Of a stretch of 64,000 nucleotides of DNA, positions 21,604-34,464 are shown piece by piece. Source of the DNA: Liolophura sinensis (Eukaryota > Mollusca > Polyplacophora > Chitonida > Chitonidae). Both the position numbers and the translations under genes were made by a program. Where the stretch lies: NCBI RefSeq assembly GCF_032854445.1, contig NC_088300.1, forward strand, positions 82,425,548 to 82,489,547, written 5' to 3'. A model generated the notes under the pieces. It was not told where the DNA came from, made no database searches, and was given only the letters and a program-made list of their open reading frames with translations. Position 1 is the first letter of the stretch. The number at the start of each line of letters is the position of its first letter.

Positions 21604-24600
21604 TATGACCATAATCCTAAAACACACCTCCGTGTCGTAGAATACCAAATTGCCGCAAGATTAAATAAAAAATAAAACCGCCAGCCCACTATTATCTGCC
21701 AATCTACCGATCCTCTACTCAGTTGAAAAATGCCATGTTGTAAAATGACAAACGCAGTAAAACGATCTAAGTTTTAAACCGCCTATTCCATGTTGGAAAA
21801 TGTCATATTATTAAATTACAAATCGGTTTGAAAGACGAAATTAGAAAAACACCAAAATCGTAAAAACCACCCCCATGTTGTAGATCACCAATTTGCCACT
21901 ATGTTAAAAAAGGAAAAAAACCGAATGTGGTAATCTGCCGATCCTCTGTTAAGTTGGAAAATACCATGTTGTACAATGCGAAAATCAGTAAAAGGTTGTA
22001 AGTTTTAAACTGCCGCTTCATTGTTCTAAAATGCCATGTTGTTAATGACAAACCTAGTACAAAGACCAAAACAGTAAAAGAGCAAGATTGTAGAACCCAT
22101 CTCTATGTTGTAGAATACAAAATCGGCGCTGTGTTGATAAAACAAATCAAGTAGTCGACTTTTGTATGGCAACCGCTTCTATGTTATGTTAAAAACGGAC
22201 ATGTTGTAAAATGATTAACGCAGAAAAAGGATTTAGGTTGTAAACTGCCACTTCCATGTTTTTAAATGACAAACCTAGTAGAAAAACCATAGAAGTGAAA
22301 GATCAAGTTCGTAAAACCCACCTCCGTGTTGTAGACTACCAAATTTAGTAAGTTGAAAAATGCCATGTTGTAAAATGACAAACTAAATAGAAAGACTAAG
22401 GCAGTAAAAGATCAATATAGTAAAACTCACGTCCATGCAGTAGAGTAATAAATCTCTTAATAAAGTAAATGCCGTGCTGTAAAATAACAAACGCGGTAAA
22501 AGGATTTAAGCTGTAAACTTCCATGTTGTTCAATGACAGACCCAGTAGAGAGACCAAAGCAGTAAAAGACAAAGATCGTTAAACCACCCTCCGTGTTGGA
22601 AAGTACCAAATCTGTCAAGTTGAAAAACGCCATGTTTTAAAATGACACACGCAGTAAAGAGATTTAAGTTGTAATCTCCCACTTCCATGCTGTAAAACGA
22701 CATATTGTAAAAAGACAAACCAAGTAGAAAGACAAGAACCGTACAGGCCAAGATCGTAAAAGCTTCATCCATTTTGCAGAATACCAAATTTTCTATATTA
22801 AGAAACACCATGTTTTAAAATAAGAAAGGCATTGAAGGGATGTAAGTTGTAATCTCCCAGTGCAATATTGTAAAATGACATAACGAGTGGAAAGACCTAA
22901 GAAGTGAAACGACAAGATCACAGAATCCACCTACGTGTCGTAGAATACCAAATCACCGCCATTTTGAAAAAAAAGATAGAACTATCAGACCACTATTATT
23001 TGGCAATCTACTGATCCTCTGATGACTACAAAAATGCTACGTTGTAAAATGCAAAAGAAAGTAAAAGGATATAAGTTGCAAACTCTCACCTCCATATTGT
23101 AAAATCATAAACCAAGTAGAAAGACCGAAGCAGTGAATGACCAAGATCCTAAAACCCACCTCCATGTTGGAAAATACAAAATCTGTTAGGTAGAAAAATA
23201 CCATGTTTTAAAATGACAAACGCATTGAAAGCATGTAAGTCGAAATCTCCCACATCCATGTTGTAAAATGCCATGTTGAAAAGTGACCAACCAAGAAGAA
23301 AGACAAAAGCAGTAAAGACCAAGATCGTAAAGGCTTCCTGCATATTGCGGAATACCTAGTATGTTAGGTTGAAAAATACCATGTTTTAAAATGAGAAAGG
23401 CATTGAAGGGATCTAAGTTGTAATCTCCCACTTCAATGTTGTAAATTGAAATACCGAGTAGGAAGTCCAAAGCAGTAAAAGACCAAAATTGTAACTCCCA
23501 CGTCTATGCTGTGGAATAGCAAATTGACGAAAAAAAAAAAGAGATAAAAACCGCCAGCGCACTATTATCTGCCAATCTACCGATCCTCTACTAAGTTGAA
23601 AAATGCCAAGTTGTAAAATGACAAACGCAGTAAAACGATCTACATGTAAGTTGTAAACCACCTATTCCACGTTGGAAAATACCATATGGTTAAATGACAA
23701 ATCGATTTAAAAGACCACATTAGTAAAAACACCTCCATATTGTAGAATACCAATTTGTAAAATATTAACGCAGTAAAAGGATCTATGTTGTAAACTGCCA
23801 CTTCAATGTTTTTAAATAAATAACCTAGTAGAAAGATCATAGGAGTAAATGATCAAGTTTGTAAAACCCACCTCCGTGTTGTAGAAAGTTGAAAGTCGTA
23901 AAAGTCGTAAAACCACCCTCCATGATGGAAACTACCAAATCTGTTAAGTTAAAAAATGCCATGTTTTAAAATCACAAACACAGTAAAAAGGTTCTAATCT
24001 GCCACTGCCATGTTGTAAAATGCCATGTTGCAAAATGACAAACCAACTAGAGAAAACACCATGTTTTAAAATGCCCAACGCGAAAAATTTATTCAAGTTG
24101 CATGCTGTCACTTCCATGTTGTAAAATGACAAACCGAGTAGAAAGACCAAAACGGCAGAAGACCAAAATAGTAAAACCCATCTCCGTGTCGTGGAATACT
24201 AATTCGCCGCTATGTTATAAACGGATAAATCCGCCAGCCCACTATTATCTGGCAATTTACCAATCTTCTAAATTGAAAAATACCATGCTGTAAAATGATG
24301 TATGTTCTGCCACTTCCATCTTGTAAAATGCCATGTTGTTTAATCACAAAACAAGTACAAAGACCCAAGCAGTGAAATATGAAGAGTGTAAAACCCACCT
24401 CCATGTTGGAAGATACCAAGTCTGTTGGGTAGAAAAATATCATGTTTTAAAATGACAAAGGCATTGAAAGGATGTAAGTTGTAATCTCCACCTTCCATAT
24501 TGTAAAGCGTCATGTTGTAAAATGACAAACCAAATAGAAAGACAAAAGCAGTAAAGACCAATATCGTAAAGGCTTCCTCCATGTTGTACAATACCAACTA

Positions 24601-27600
24601 TGTTAGGTTGAAAAATACCATATTATAAAATGAGAAACGGAATGAGGGGATCTAAGTTGGAATCTCCCACTTCCATGTTGTAAAATGAGATACCGAGAAG
24701 GAAGACCAAATCAGTAAAAGGCCAACATCGTAAATCCCATGTCTATGTTGTAGAATAGCAAATTTCCGCGTTGTTAAAGAAAGATAAAACCGCCAGCCCA
24801 CTATTATAGCTACCGATCCTCTGTTAAACTGTAAAGTAAGATATGTTCGTTGTACAATATTACATATAAGGACCATATGTGGGTTGTTAACTACCGCTTT
24901 AATGTTGTTAATCCTGAATAAAGACAAATCGAGTAGAAAGACCAAAGCAGTGAAACGCCAAGATCGTGGAACCCACCTAGGTGTCGGAGAACAATAAATG
25001 GCCTATATGTTGAGAAAAGATAAAACCGCCTGCCGACCAATTTAGAATACCACTTTGCCGAAAGGTTAAAAAAAAAGAAAACCGCCATCCCACTATTATC
25101 TGCCACTCTTTCCATCCTCAACTCAGTTGAAAAATGCCATGTTTATAATGCCAAACGCAGTAAAACGGTCTACGTTGTAAGCTGCCCATTCCATGTTGGA
25201 AAATGCCATATTATTAAATGACAAACTCATTTTAAAGACCACATTAGTAAAACATTAAATTCGTAAAAACCACCTCCATGTTGTAGAATACCAATTTGCC
25301 ACTATGTTAAAAAAAGAAAAAAACCGAATGTGGTAATCCGCCGATGCTCTGTTAAGTTGGAAAATACCATGTTGTACAATGAGAAAAGCTGTTCAAGGTT
25401 GTAAGTTATAAACTGCCACTTCAATGTTCTAAAATGCCATGTTGTTATTTTCAAGCAACTCTACTAGTCGACTTTTGTATGGCAACCGATTCTCTAGTAA
25501 GTTAAAAAACACCATGTTGTAAAATGATTAACGCAGAAGAAGGGTTTAGGTTGTAAACTGCCACTTCCATGTTTTTAAATGACAAACCTGGTAGAAAGAC
25601 AAGAGCAGTTCAGGCCAAGATCGTAAAAGCTTTATCCATCTTGTTTTCTAGATTGAAAAACACCATGTTTTTTAAATAAGAAAAACATTGAAGAAATTTA
25701 AATTGTAATCTCTCACTTCAATATTGTAAAATGACATAACGAGTGGAAAGACCTAAGAAGGGAAACAACAAGATCGTGGAATCCACCTACGTTTCGGAAA
25801 ATACCAAATCACCGCCATGTTGAAAAAAAAAAATGGAACTGTCGGACCACTATTATTTGGCAATCTACTGATTCTCTGATGAGTTAAAAAATGGTACGTT
25901 GTAAAATGCGAAAAGGCATCAAAAGAATCTAAATTCTAAACTGCCACCTCCATATTGTAAAATCATAAACCAAGTAGAGAGATCAAAGCAGTAAAAGACC
26001 AAAAAGCCAACATCAAAAATCTCACGTCTATGTTGTAGAACACCAAATCTGTTAAGTTGAGAATTGTTATGTTGTAAAATGTCAAACAGAGAAAAAAAAA
26101 CAGGACAAAGCAGCGAAAGAGCATGATCGTAATACAAATCCGTCTTGTACAATATCAAATCGCAGCTGTGTTAAAAGAAATCTACTGGTCGACATTTATT
26201 TGGCCACAGATTCTCTGTTAAGTTGAAAAAGGCCATGTCGTAAAATAATAAACGCAGTAAAATGATCTAAGTTGTGAACTGCTAAATACATGTTTTAAAA
26301 CGACCAACTAAACAGAGAGACCAAGGCAGTAAAAGACCAAGATTGTAAACCTCCCCTCCATGTTATGAAATATTAAATGTGGCAATTAGGTAAATCAAAT
26401 ATTGTAAAATGATAAACGCTGTAAAAGGATCTAAGTTCTAAACTGCCACTTTCAGGTTGTTCAATGACGGATTGAGTACAGAGACCAAAGCAGTAAAAGA
26501 CCACGATCGTAAAACCCACCTCCAAGTTGGTAAATACCAAATCTGTTAGGAAGAAAAATACCCTGTTTTAAAATGACAAACGCATTGAAAGGATGTAAAT
26601 TGTAATCTTCCAATTCCTTTTTACAAAATGCCATGTTGTAAAATGACAAACCAAGTAGGTAGACAAACAAAAGCAGTGAAGACCAAGATTCTCAGTTTAA
26701 CTGAAAATAGCCATCGTGTAAAATGATAAAAACAGTAGAAGGATCTAAGCTGTAAACTGCCACATCCATGTTGTTAAATTACAAACCTAGTAGAAAGACC
26801 AAACCAGTAAAAGATCGAGTTTGTAAATCCCACGTACGTGTTGTAAAATACCAAATCTGTTCAGCTGAAGAATGCCATGCTGTTAAATGACAAACGCAGT
26901 AAGAGCATATAAGTTGTAATCTGCCACTTCCATGTTGTTAAGTGAGAAATCAAATAGAAAGACCAAGGCAGCAAAGGACCAAGATCGTCAGAAAAACGTC
27001 TATGTTGTAAAATATTAAATCCCTTTATTAGGTTAATGCCATGTTGTGAAATGACAAACGCAGTTAAAGATCTACGGTGTAAACTGCGACTTCCATGTTG
27101 TTAAATGTCAGACCGAGTAGAGACCAAAGCAGTAAAAGACCAAGATCGTAAAACCCACCTCCATGTTGGAAAATACCACACCTGTTCAGTTGAAAACTGA
27201 CATGCTGTAAAATGACAAACGCAGAAAAAATATTTAGGTTGTATTCTGCCACTTCCATGTTGTAAAATGCCAAACCAAGTAGAAACACAAAACCAGTAAA
27301 GACCAAGATTGTTAAAGCTTCCTCCATGTTGTAGAATAACAAGTTTGTTCGGTTAGAAATAGAATGTTTTAAAATGACAAAGGTAGTAAATTTATCCAAG
27401 TTGTATACTGCCACTTCCATGTTGCTAAATGACAAAGCGAGAAAAAAGGCCAAAGTAGTAAAAGAGCAAGGTCGTAAAACGCACCTCCGTGTCTTTGAAT
27501 ACTAAATCACCGCTGTGTTAAAAGAGATAGAACTATCAGCCCACTACTATGTATCTATCTACTGATCATCTGATGACTTTCGAAAATGCTACGTTGTAAA

Positions 27601-28573
27601 ATGGAAGAACGATGTAAAAGGATATAAGTTGAAAACTCCCACCTCCATATTGTAAAATGATAAACCAAATAGAAAGACCAGAGCCGTAAAAGACCAAGAT
27701 CGTAAAGGCTTTCTCCATGTTGTAGAATACCAAGTATGTTACTTTTAAAAATACCCTGATTTAAAATGAGAAAGGTATTGAAGGGATCTAAGTTGAAATC
27801 TCCCTCTTCAATATTTTAAAATGATATATCGAGTAGAAAGACCAAAGCAGTGAAACGCCAAGATCTTGGAACCAATTCCGTCTTGTAGAATACCAAATCA
27901 CCGCTATGTTAAAAAAGGATAAAACCGCCAGCCTATTTTTATGGGGTAATCTATCCATCCCCTGTTAAAATGAAAAATGCCCTGCTGTGAAATGGTAAAG
28001 GCAGTAAAATGATCAAAATTATCAACTGCCACGTCCGTCTTCTAAAATGCCATGTTGTTAACTGACAAAAAAGAAGAAATACACGTAGAATATCATTTCT
28101 TCGCTGTGTTTAGCAAAAAATGTACTAGGTTTATTTATTTGGCAACCGATTCTCTGTAAAATTGCATGAAGCCATCCTGTGCAATGATAGACGCAGTAAA
28201 ACGATCTAAGTTGTAAACTTTCACTTCCATGTTTTTCACAAAGACCAACGTAGTAGAAATACCAAAGCAGCAAACGATCAAGATCGTGAAACCCACACCC
28301 GTGTTGTAGAATATCATTTCGTCTCTGTACTGAACAACAAATGGACTAGGCCTTATTCTCTGTTAACTTTTTAAAAAAGCCATCCTGTAAAATGATAAAC
28401 GCAGCAAAAGGCTCTAAGTTGCAAACTGCCACTTCAATGTTATAAAATGACAAACCTTACTGAAAAAATACCAAAGCGGTAAACAATCAAGGTCGTAAAA
28501 CTCACTTTCGTGTTGTAGAATACCAAATCTGTTCAGTTTAAAAATTGCCATGCTGTAAAATGACAAACGCAGT
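21604..28573. repeat. Satellite field, right section
   Basis: Continues the same modules as 13617-17747, with a near-duplicate of the higher-order block (24050-25030) and local variants, for example 'gatcctctgatga' blocks at about 23020, 25870 and 27550. The minus strand shows many 60-130 residue frames with the same hydrophobic repeat pattern. These change frame at each monomer and are not genes. The field is cut at 28573 by the Polinton terminus and resumes at about 40905. Confidence 0.85.
24050..25030. repeat. Higher-order satellite unit, copy 2
   Basis: Partner of 16590-17560, about 7.46 kb away in the same orientation. Differences are scattered substitutions and short indels, such as a microsatellite-like 'agtagtaaatagtaatagtagt' present only in copy 1. 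Confidence 0.7.
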
Positions 28574-28800
28574 AGTATGCAGAGAATAGGTTCTGGCGCA
28601 CCCCTCCCCGCCCCCCTTGGGGCCCTCCCCATAACAAATAGAGGCTCCCAACCCCCATTCCCTGAACACCCTCCCCCTGGCAAATAGGGGCTCCCAGCCC
28701 CATCTCGAGGCGTATACACACTATAGGTTCTGGCGCACCCTCCTCTTGGGGCCCTCCCCAGAACAAATAGAGGCCCCCAGCTCCCCAGCGGAGGGTCTGG
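28574..28800. repeat. Left Polinton terminus with tandem duplication
   Basis: The terminal sequence 'ataggttctggcgcaccc' followed by 'ttggggccctcccca.aacaaatagaggc' occurs twice, starting near 28587 and 28730 (offset about 143 bp). The G/C-rich reading frames here are repeat-driven and not genes. Confidence 0.65.
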
Positions 28801-29405
28801 CGGCTATCGAAATTTCATATTAGAGAGACATCGCAACGAGGCATATGGCGATATTGCACAACGGCGCGTACAATGACCAATCACCAAGAAGCACGAGCAC
28901 TACGGGAGGAGTATGAGACGCTCATAGGCGTGCGGCCCAGGTACCCACGGTCCCGCATTGCCTTGGAAAAATTGCAGGGGTTCCTCGACAGGTATAAAAC
29001 GGCTGGGAAGCAAGACAACATGACAAAGTCTCAATAATTGCCGGTGGCTTCTCATCGGCTCCACGGAGCTCTGTGGTAAGAGTTGTCTGGGGGAGTACTG
29101 CGGCTTCCACCTATACCGTCTGCAGAAAGGTCCTGGCACCCAGCCATGTATTCGCTGTGGTCGGGGCGTTAAAAACCAATTTCGGCTTTGCGGGGCCTGT
29201 GGATATCATAATGTCCAGACACGTGAAAGGCAGCGGAGGCGCAAGGCTTTCTTGGACGAGTTCAAACGGCTGGCGGCTATCGAAATTTCATATTGGAGAG
29301 ACACCACTAGGCATACGACGATATTGCACAACGGCGAGTACAAACAGTTGGCGGCTATCGAAATTTCATATTAGTGAGGCATCGCCACTAGGCATACGGC
29401 GCGTA
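28797..29405 (+). pseudogene. Rearranged 5' gene region: duplicated start of the 29408 ORF and a zinc-ribbon protein fragment
   Basis: Three partial copies of 'ggcggctatcgaaatttcatatt' (28799, 29271, 29348) mark local duplications. At 28873-29035 there is a diverged copy of the first ~50 codons of the ORF starting at 29408, ending at a stop. From about 29080 to 29300 another frame encodes a cysteine-rich protein with 'CGKSCLGEYCGFH', 'CIRCGRGV' and 'LCGACGYH', spaced like two zinc ribbons, followed by a basic segment. No start codon was found. The zinc-ribbon gene is unidentified. Confidence 0.6.
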
Positions 29406-29407
29406 CA

Positions 29408-32400
29408 ATGAGACACCATCAAAAAGCGCGAGCACTACGGGAGGAGTTTGAGACGCTCGTAGGTGTGCGGCCCAAGTACCCACGCTCCTGCAATGCCTTG
29501 GCAGAATTGCAGGGGATCCTTGACAGGCATAAAACGGCTGTGGCTGAGTGGAAGCGGCTGCAACACAGCAAGAACTCCCGAAGTAACGAGGAGTTGAAGC
29601 AAGACAACAAGAACTTCCTCAGTAACGAGGAGTTGGATGAATTGCTAGGTGGAATACAGGGTGAAAAGAAACTAGAATTCATTAACACCGGCAGGGCCAT
29701 CAGGAATCTCCTCCGGGTCTGGCATATGGGCGTACCCGAAGGTGTTTGGACGGACCCCGTAGCCTTCTTAGAAGAAATTCGAGCCAGTATTCGCCAGAAG
29801 CTAGAAGAAGAGATCCTGGCACTCAGCGGGGTTAAGTTCCAACTAGGCCTCAGGGTTCAGCTGCGAAAAGCCCACGCCAATCGCAGTGAAGAGTATACCA
29901 GACCAGTACTCCGCAGCAAACAGAAGGCCCTCTTAGAGGTCGGTGACATTGACTGGGCTCTAGATAGGGCCTTCCCCACCATCCAGGAGGCGCTAAAAAA
30001 ATGGACGCAGCGAGGGTCAGGGTGGGCTGTAAATAGCGTGCAAACTCTGGCTTGACATTGCAAGGTATCAGCCACTGAGAGGCGGGTCCTATATCCCCCT
30101 ACCTGCAGCTGTGAGTAACAAGAAAGCAGTCATCAACGTGAAGAACAAAGACGACGACTGCCTCCGATGGGCACTCCGGTCTGCCTTATTTCCAGCCGCC
30201 CAGGACCCTCAGAGACCAACAAAGTATCCCACCAACGATGGCCTTGACTTTGAGGGGATCGACGCCCCCACGCCCATCTCTCAGATCCCTAAAGTGGAGG
30301 AAAAGAACGATCTCGCCATCAACGTGTTCGGGTGGGACAAGGGTGTGATCGTGCACCGTCTCAGCAAGCAGCCCGGCGACACGCCCCGAATCAATCTGCT
30401 GCTGATTGAGAAGGCAGGCAAATTCCATTATACGTGGATAAAAGACCTCAATCGGCTCCTATACCAAGAAAGTAAGGCGCCAAATCGCAAACTTTTCTGC
30501 GAGCGCTACCTACACGGCTACAAAAGGGAGGACCTGCTCGAGGCGCATAAGCCGGAATGCCCAGGGATTGGCCAGACGGCGGTGAGGGTGGAAATGCCCC
30601 ATGAGGGAGAAAAAACAAGTTCTCCTTCCAGAACCACCACAAACAGCTACCGGCACCGTTCATTATGTATGCCGACTTCGAGGCTCTGACCAAAAAGGTT
30701 GAAGGCCCGCCGCCCAGCCCCACAGAGAGCAGCACTCAAAAGACTCAGCACCACGAGCCCTGTAGTTACTGCTATGTTGTGGTGCGTTGCGACGGCCGCA
30801 CAAAACGCCCCGTGGAATACAGAGGCCCTAACGCGACGGAACACTTCCTCAGAGCTCTCCAATACGAGGAGAGGGAAATCAAAAATGTTCTAGCCAACCC
30901 TATAGCCATGAGGATGACTCTCCAGGACTGGCAGGTCCACAACAACGCCACAACCTGTCACGTGTGTGAGAAGCCTCTAGGCGTCGATTCTGTGCGCGAT
31001 CACTGCCATATCACCGGCAAGTACAGAGGCGCGGCCCATAACGTATGCAACCTAATGTTGCGGCTGGGTCCCAAGACAGCCATACCGGTAGTCTTCCACA
31101 ACCTACGGGGTTACGACGGGCACCTCCAGACGCAAGCCATAAGTAAGGTGGAGGGCCGCATCTCCTGCATCCGCAACAACACGGAAAAGTACATCTCCTT
31201 CTCGCTGGGGCAGCTCCACTTCATCGACAGAGTTCAATTCTTACCGGCTTTCCTTGACAATCTGGTAGAGGCCAACAAACCTGAGGCTTTCCACATCACA
31301 GCCCGGTATGAGCCTGCCGAAGAAAAACGTAAGTTACTCATGCGCAAGGGCGTCTACCCCTATGGGTATATGGACTCCTGGGAGCGCTTCGACGAAAGGG
31401 GCTTTCTACAGTAAGCTCAAAGTCTCAGGCATTAGCGATGAGGACTACATCCACGCTCAACAGGTATGGAAGGTATTTGACTGCTCCAATCTGGGAGACT
31501 ACACAGACCTTTACTGCCGCACAGACGTGCTCCTGTTGCCTGATGTGTTTGAGGCCTTCCGGAAGACTTCTTTACGGCAGTATGGATTGGACCCCGCCCA
31601 CTACTTTACGAGCCCAGGTCTCTCGTGGGATGCGCTGTTCAAGAAGACCGGGGTAGAGCTGGAGCTGTTGACGGACTATGACCAACATCTCTTCATTGAG
31701 AAGGGGTTGCGAGGAGGAATCTCCATGGTAAGTAAGTCAATAATCCGCAGGTGGAGGGATACAACCCCGAAAGTCCAAACAGCTACATCCAATACCTAGA
31801 CGCCAATAATTTATATGACTGGGCTATGAGTCAGTTTCTTCCAACGGGCGGCTTTCAGTGGGTAGGTGACGCGCAGCCTCTCGGTGAAACGATTGCTACC
31901 CACCCCCACGACAGTCCTTCTGGTTACATCCTAGAGGTCGACCTAGAGTATCCGGCCGACCTACATAACGCACATAACGGCTACCCATTAGCCCCGGAGC
32001 GTCTGGTGGTCCAGAAGGAGTGGATGTCAGACTATCAGCACGGCCTTCTCGGCAAGAAAGCGCCTACCGAGGTCGAAAAGCTAGTCCCCAACGTCCGCAA
32101 CAAGGAACGGTACGTTCTGCACTACCGGAACCTACAGCTGTATCTATCTCTGGGAATGCGCCTGACAAAGGTTCACCGGGCCCTGAGATTCGCCCAGAAC
32201 CCTTGGATGGAACCCTATATCACCGAGCTCCGAAAAACGGCCGCGAGTAAATTCGAGAAGGACCTGTACAAGCTAATGAACAACTCGGTCTTCGGAAAAA
32301 CCATGGAGAACCTTCGGAAGCGTGTGGGCGTCAAGCTGGTACGCTCTGGAGAAGACGACAAGCTCCGACGCTTGATAGCCAGCCCGAGCTTCGCACGGGC

Positions 32401-33056
32401 AAACATATTTGATGATGACCTCGCAGCGATTCAGATGCACAAGACCCGTCTAGTCCTAAACCGACCTATCTACGTGGGCATGAGCATTCTAGATCTCTCA
32501 AAGCACCTGATGTACGACTTCTACTACAACCACATGAAGGCCCAGTACGGAGAGCGCGGCCAGCTCCTCTACACTGACTATAGGGATATGGCTGAGAATG
32601 CAAACCTGTACAACATCTCAGATTACCCACAAGACCACAAGACCACAAGACCACAGCGTAGCAAATATGAAGGTCTTGGGGAAAATGAAGGACGAGTACG
32701 CGGGGCGGCCGATCGCCGAATACATAGGTCTACGTCCCAAGATGTACTCCATTCTGGAGGCCGGCGGAGCCAACATCAAGGGCGTGAAAATTGGTGTTGT
32801 GGAAAAGCACATCCGCCATAAGAAGTACAAAGAGGCCCACTTTGAGAAGATCTTCCGTCACGGTATGGACATGCTGCGATCAGAGTGCGACCATATCTAC
32901 GGACAGCACCTGAATAAGGTCTCACTGTCCCCCTTCGATAGTAAGCGCTGGATCGCCGAAGATGGTGTCCACACCCTGGCGTACGGCCATAGAGATGCGG
33001 CGCCCGCATTATGGGCTGTGATGGACGTCCTCATCGAGGAACTACTAGCGCCGTAG
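29408..33056 (+). pseudogene. polB: Polinton protein-primed-type DNA polymerase B, multiply frameshifted
   Basis: PolB replicates the element. An N-terminal region (29408-30055) leads by frameshift near 30050 into a segment with 'LRGGSYIPLP' (30075-30105). After another shift near 30610 come the exonuclease motifs 'YADFEA' (Exo I, 30668) and 'HNLRGYDGH' (Exo II, about 31100). Between them lies a zinc-finger-like 'CHVCEKPLG' with 'HCHITGKYRG' and 'VCN' (30957-31053). After shifts near 31400 and 31755 follow motif A 'LDANNLYDWAM' (31797), motif B 'KLMNNSVFGKTMEN' (32270) and motif C. Motif C reads 'LLYTDYRD' at 32564-32587: an in-frame deletion has removed the second catalytic Asp. An expanded 8-bp repeat (32629-32654) causes the last shift. 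The protein could not polymerise DNA. Confidence 0.92.
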
Positions 33057-34064
33057 AACCCCATCCGGGGGAAGCTGAGTATCGGTAGGCACTATAAGCA
33101 ACTCCTCACGAACGACGCCCCGTCGCGGGCCATCCGACGTATCGTCTAGATAGTACAGCACGGGCTCATCAGGCTTTGTGACAGAGTGCCCCAGCCGATA
33201 TATCTCTAGAGACCACACAGGATCAGTCGCGCGACGGCGGCCGCCCTCCAGCTCTCCAGACTGATAGAGATAACGAACGCCAACACCCTAGGGGATCTTC
33301 CGCTCATCAAGTCCAACGGGACGACCGGGAATCGTCGAGGAAGGCTTACGTGACACCTCTTTTGCCTTGATGGCGTCTTTCGGCTTTTTACCGATCAGCC
33401 TCGTTGTCTCGTTATTCAGAGCGGCCACAACAGCGGGCAACCGAGCCACCCATTCAGTAGACCGATGTTCGGGAGGGAGGCGCATCTCCTGGGCGTACTG
33501 ATGTCCAAAGAGCCGCTCAGCCAGAGTACGGTTGAAACGCTCCACTATGCCTTGGTCTCGGTGGATATCCACGCGGCCTCGGCGGACTGTGACATGGTGT
33601 TTGGCCAGCAGTTGGCTCACTGCACCCATGAACTCGCGCCCAGGGTCAACTTGGAGAAGCTTCGACCATCGAAGGTGTCCCCGCTTGTAAATGCGAAAGA
33701 GAGCATCAGCGGCTTCTTTGGAATCTTTAGTAGCCAGAGGTTCCGCCTTCTTGTAGCGAGAAGCGACATCAACAACTGTCAGCGCGTACTTATACAGCTT
33801 CCAGCCTTGCCGATCATGTGGTAGAAATAGAAGATCGCCTTGGTGGATGTCATTCGGCGTGGAAACATCCAACATAGGCCTCGGATTTTTTCTGGGACAG
33901 GGCAAGTATATCTGCCAGATAGCCTGCTTTTCCAGCCAGGCCCGGACCACATCTTCGGAGACTTTAGCCGCAGTGGCAAGTTTCTGGATGGCCGCGCGGC
34001 CCTTCCAGTACCCACGAGGGCTGTAGTAGATATTAGCCAGGCCAGCAGACACCTTACTAGCCAT
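33045..34064 (-). pseudogene. int: Polinton integrase (retroviral-type DDE), one in-frame stop
   Basis: The integrase inserts the element into host DNA. The frame starts at ATG 34064. The N-terminal part is followed by the core: first Asp in 'VVDVASRY', second in 'QVDPGREFMG', Glu in 'DQGIVERFNRTLAERLF'. An in-frame TAG at 33288-33290 ends the core. The same frame then continues with 'RYLYQSGELEGGRRR' and 'VLYYLDD' to a stop at 33045-33047, the usual C-terminal domain. No frameshift is present, so a single nonsense codon separates it from a full-length integrase. Its stop overlaps the convergent PolB end by 12 bp. Confidence 0.93.
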
Positions 34065-34220
34065 GTCATCAAGGTATTCTAGCAGCCTTCTAACAGATTT
34101 GCGACGAAAAAGATGTTAATCGTCGAGGCGTATTTGCGTGCGCAGAATCACCTCACTACTAAGATCGTGCCTGCCATACGGCGAGGAGCTCAATGGTGAG
34201 TCCAGCACAGTCAGTTCGGA

Positions 34221-34406
34221 TTACTTGGTGAGTTTTGCGATTCCGTAACTCACACCCCCAACCACACACATTCCCAGGATGACCAAGGTCATCTCGCGGT
34301 GTTTTTGATCTTCACTAGGCACATAGAAATCGGAGAACTGTGGCTCTGTGCCCAGCAGCGCGTCGCTCCTCAGCTCCTCAGCATCGAAAACATATAGCTG
34401 CTCCCG
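34221..34406 (-). CDS. Small membrane protein of the Polinton (no clear start)
   Basis: A 62-codon frame bounded by stops. The N-terminal half is acidic ('YVFDAEELRSD') and the C-terminal half holds one predicted membrane helix ('MTLVILGMCVVGGVSYGIA') ending in 'KLTK'. There is no ATG before the methionine at the helix start, so the frame may be truncated. It lies between integrase and another membrane protein, in the leftward operon-like block. Function is unknown; small membrane proteins are common in Polintons. Confidence 0.5.
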   Translation of the reverse strand, partial: REQLYVFDAEELRSDALLGTEPQFSDFYVPSEDQKHREMTLVILGMCVVGGVSYGIAKLTK

Positions 34407-34464
34407 CTAAAGGCCAAAGCGTTTACGAGGGCGCCGCCCATCATCATTGCGATGGAGGCCATTA

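Noticed and set aside
9976-28573. CRISPR-like spacing of the ATGTTGTAAAATG word
   Set aside because: The spacers themselves repeat, the context is eukaryotic satellite, and no cas genes are present.
10263-28719. Many minus-strand open frames with repeated hydrophobic peptide patterns
   Set aside because: They follow satellite modules whose length is not a multiple of three, switch frame from unit to unit, have no starts or splice signals, and no recognisable domain.
28533-28766. GC-rich minus-strand proteins at the Polinton left end
   Set aside because: They are produced by the tandem duplication of the terminal repeat and have low-complexity composition.
29419-33009. Minus-strand frames opposite PolB
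   Set aside because: Shadows of the GC-rich coding strand. The plus strand carries all polymerase motifs.
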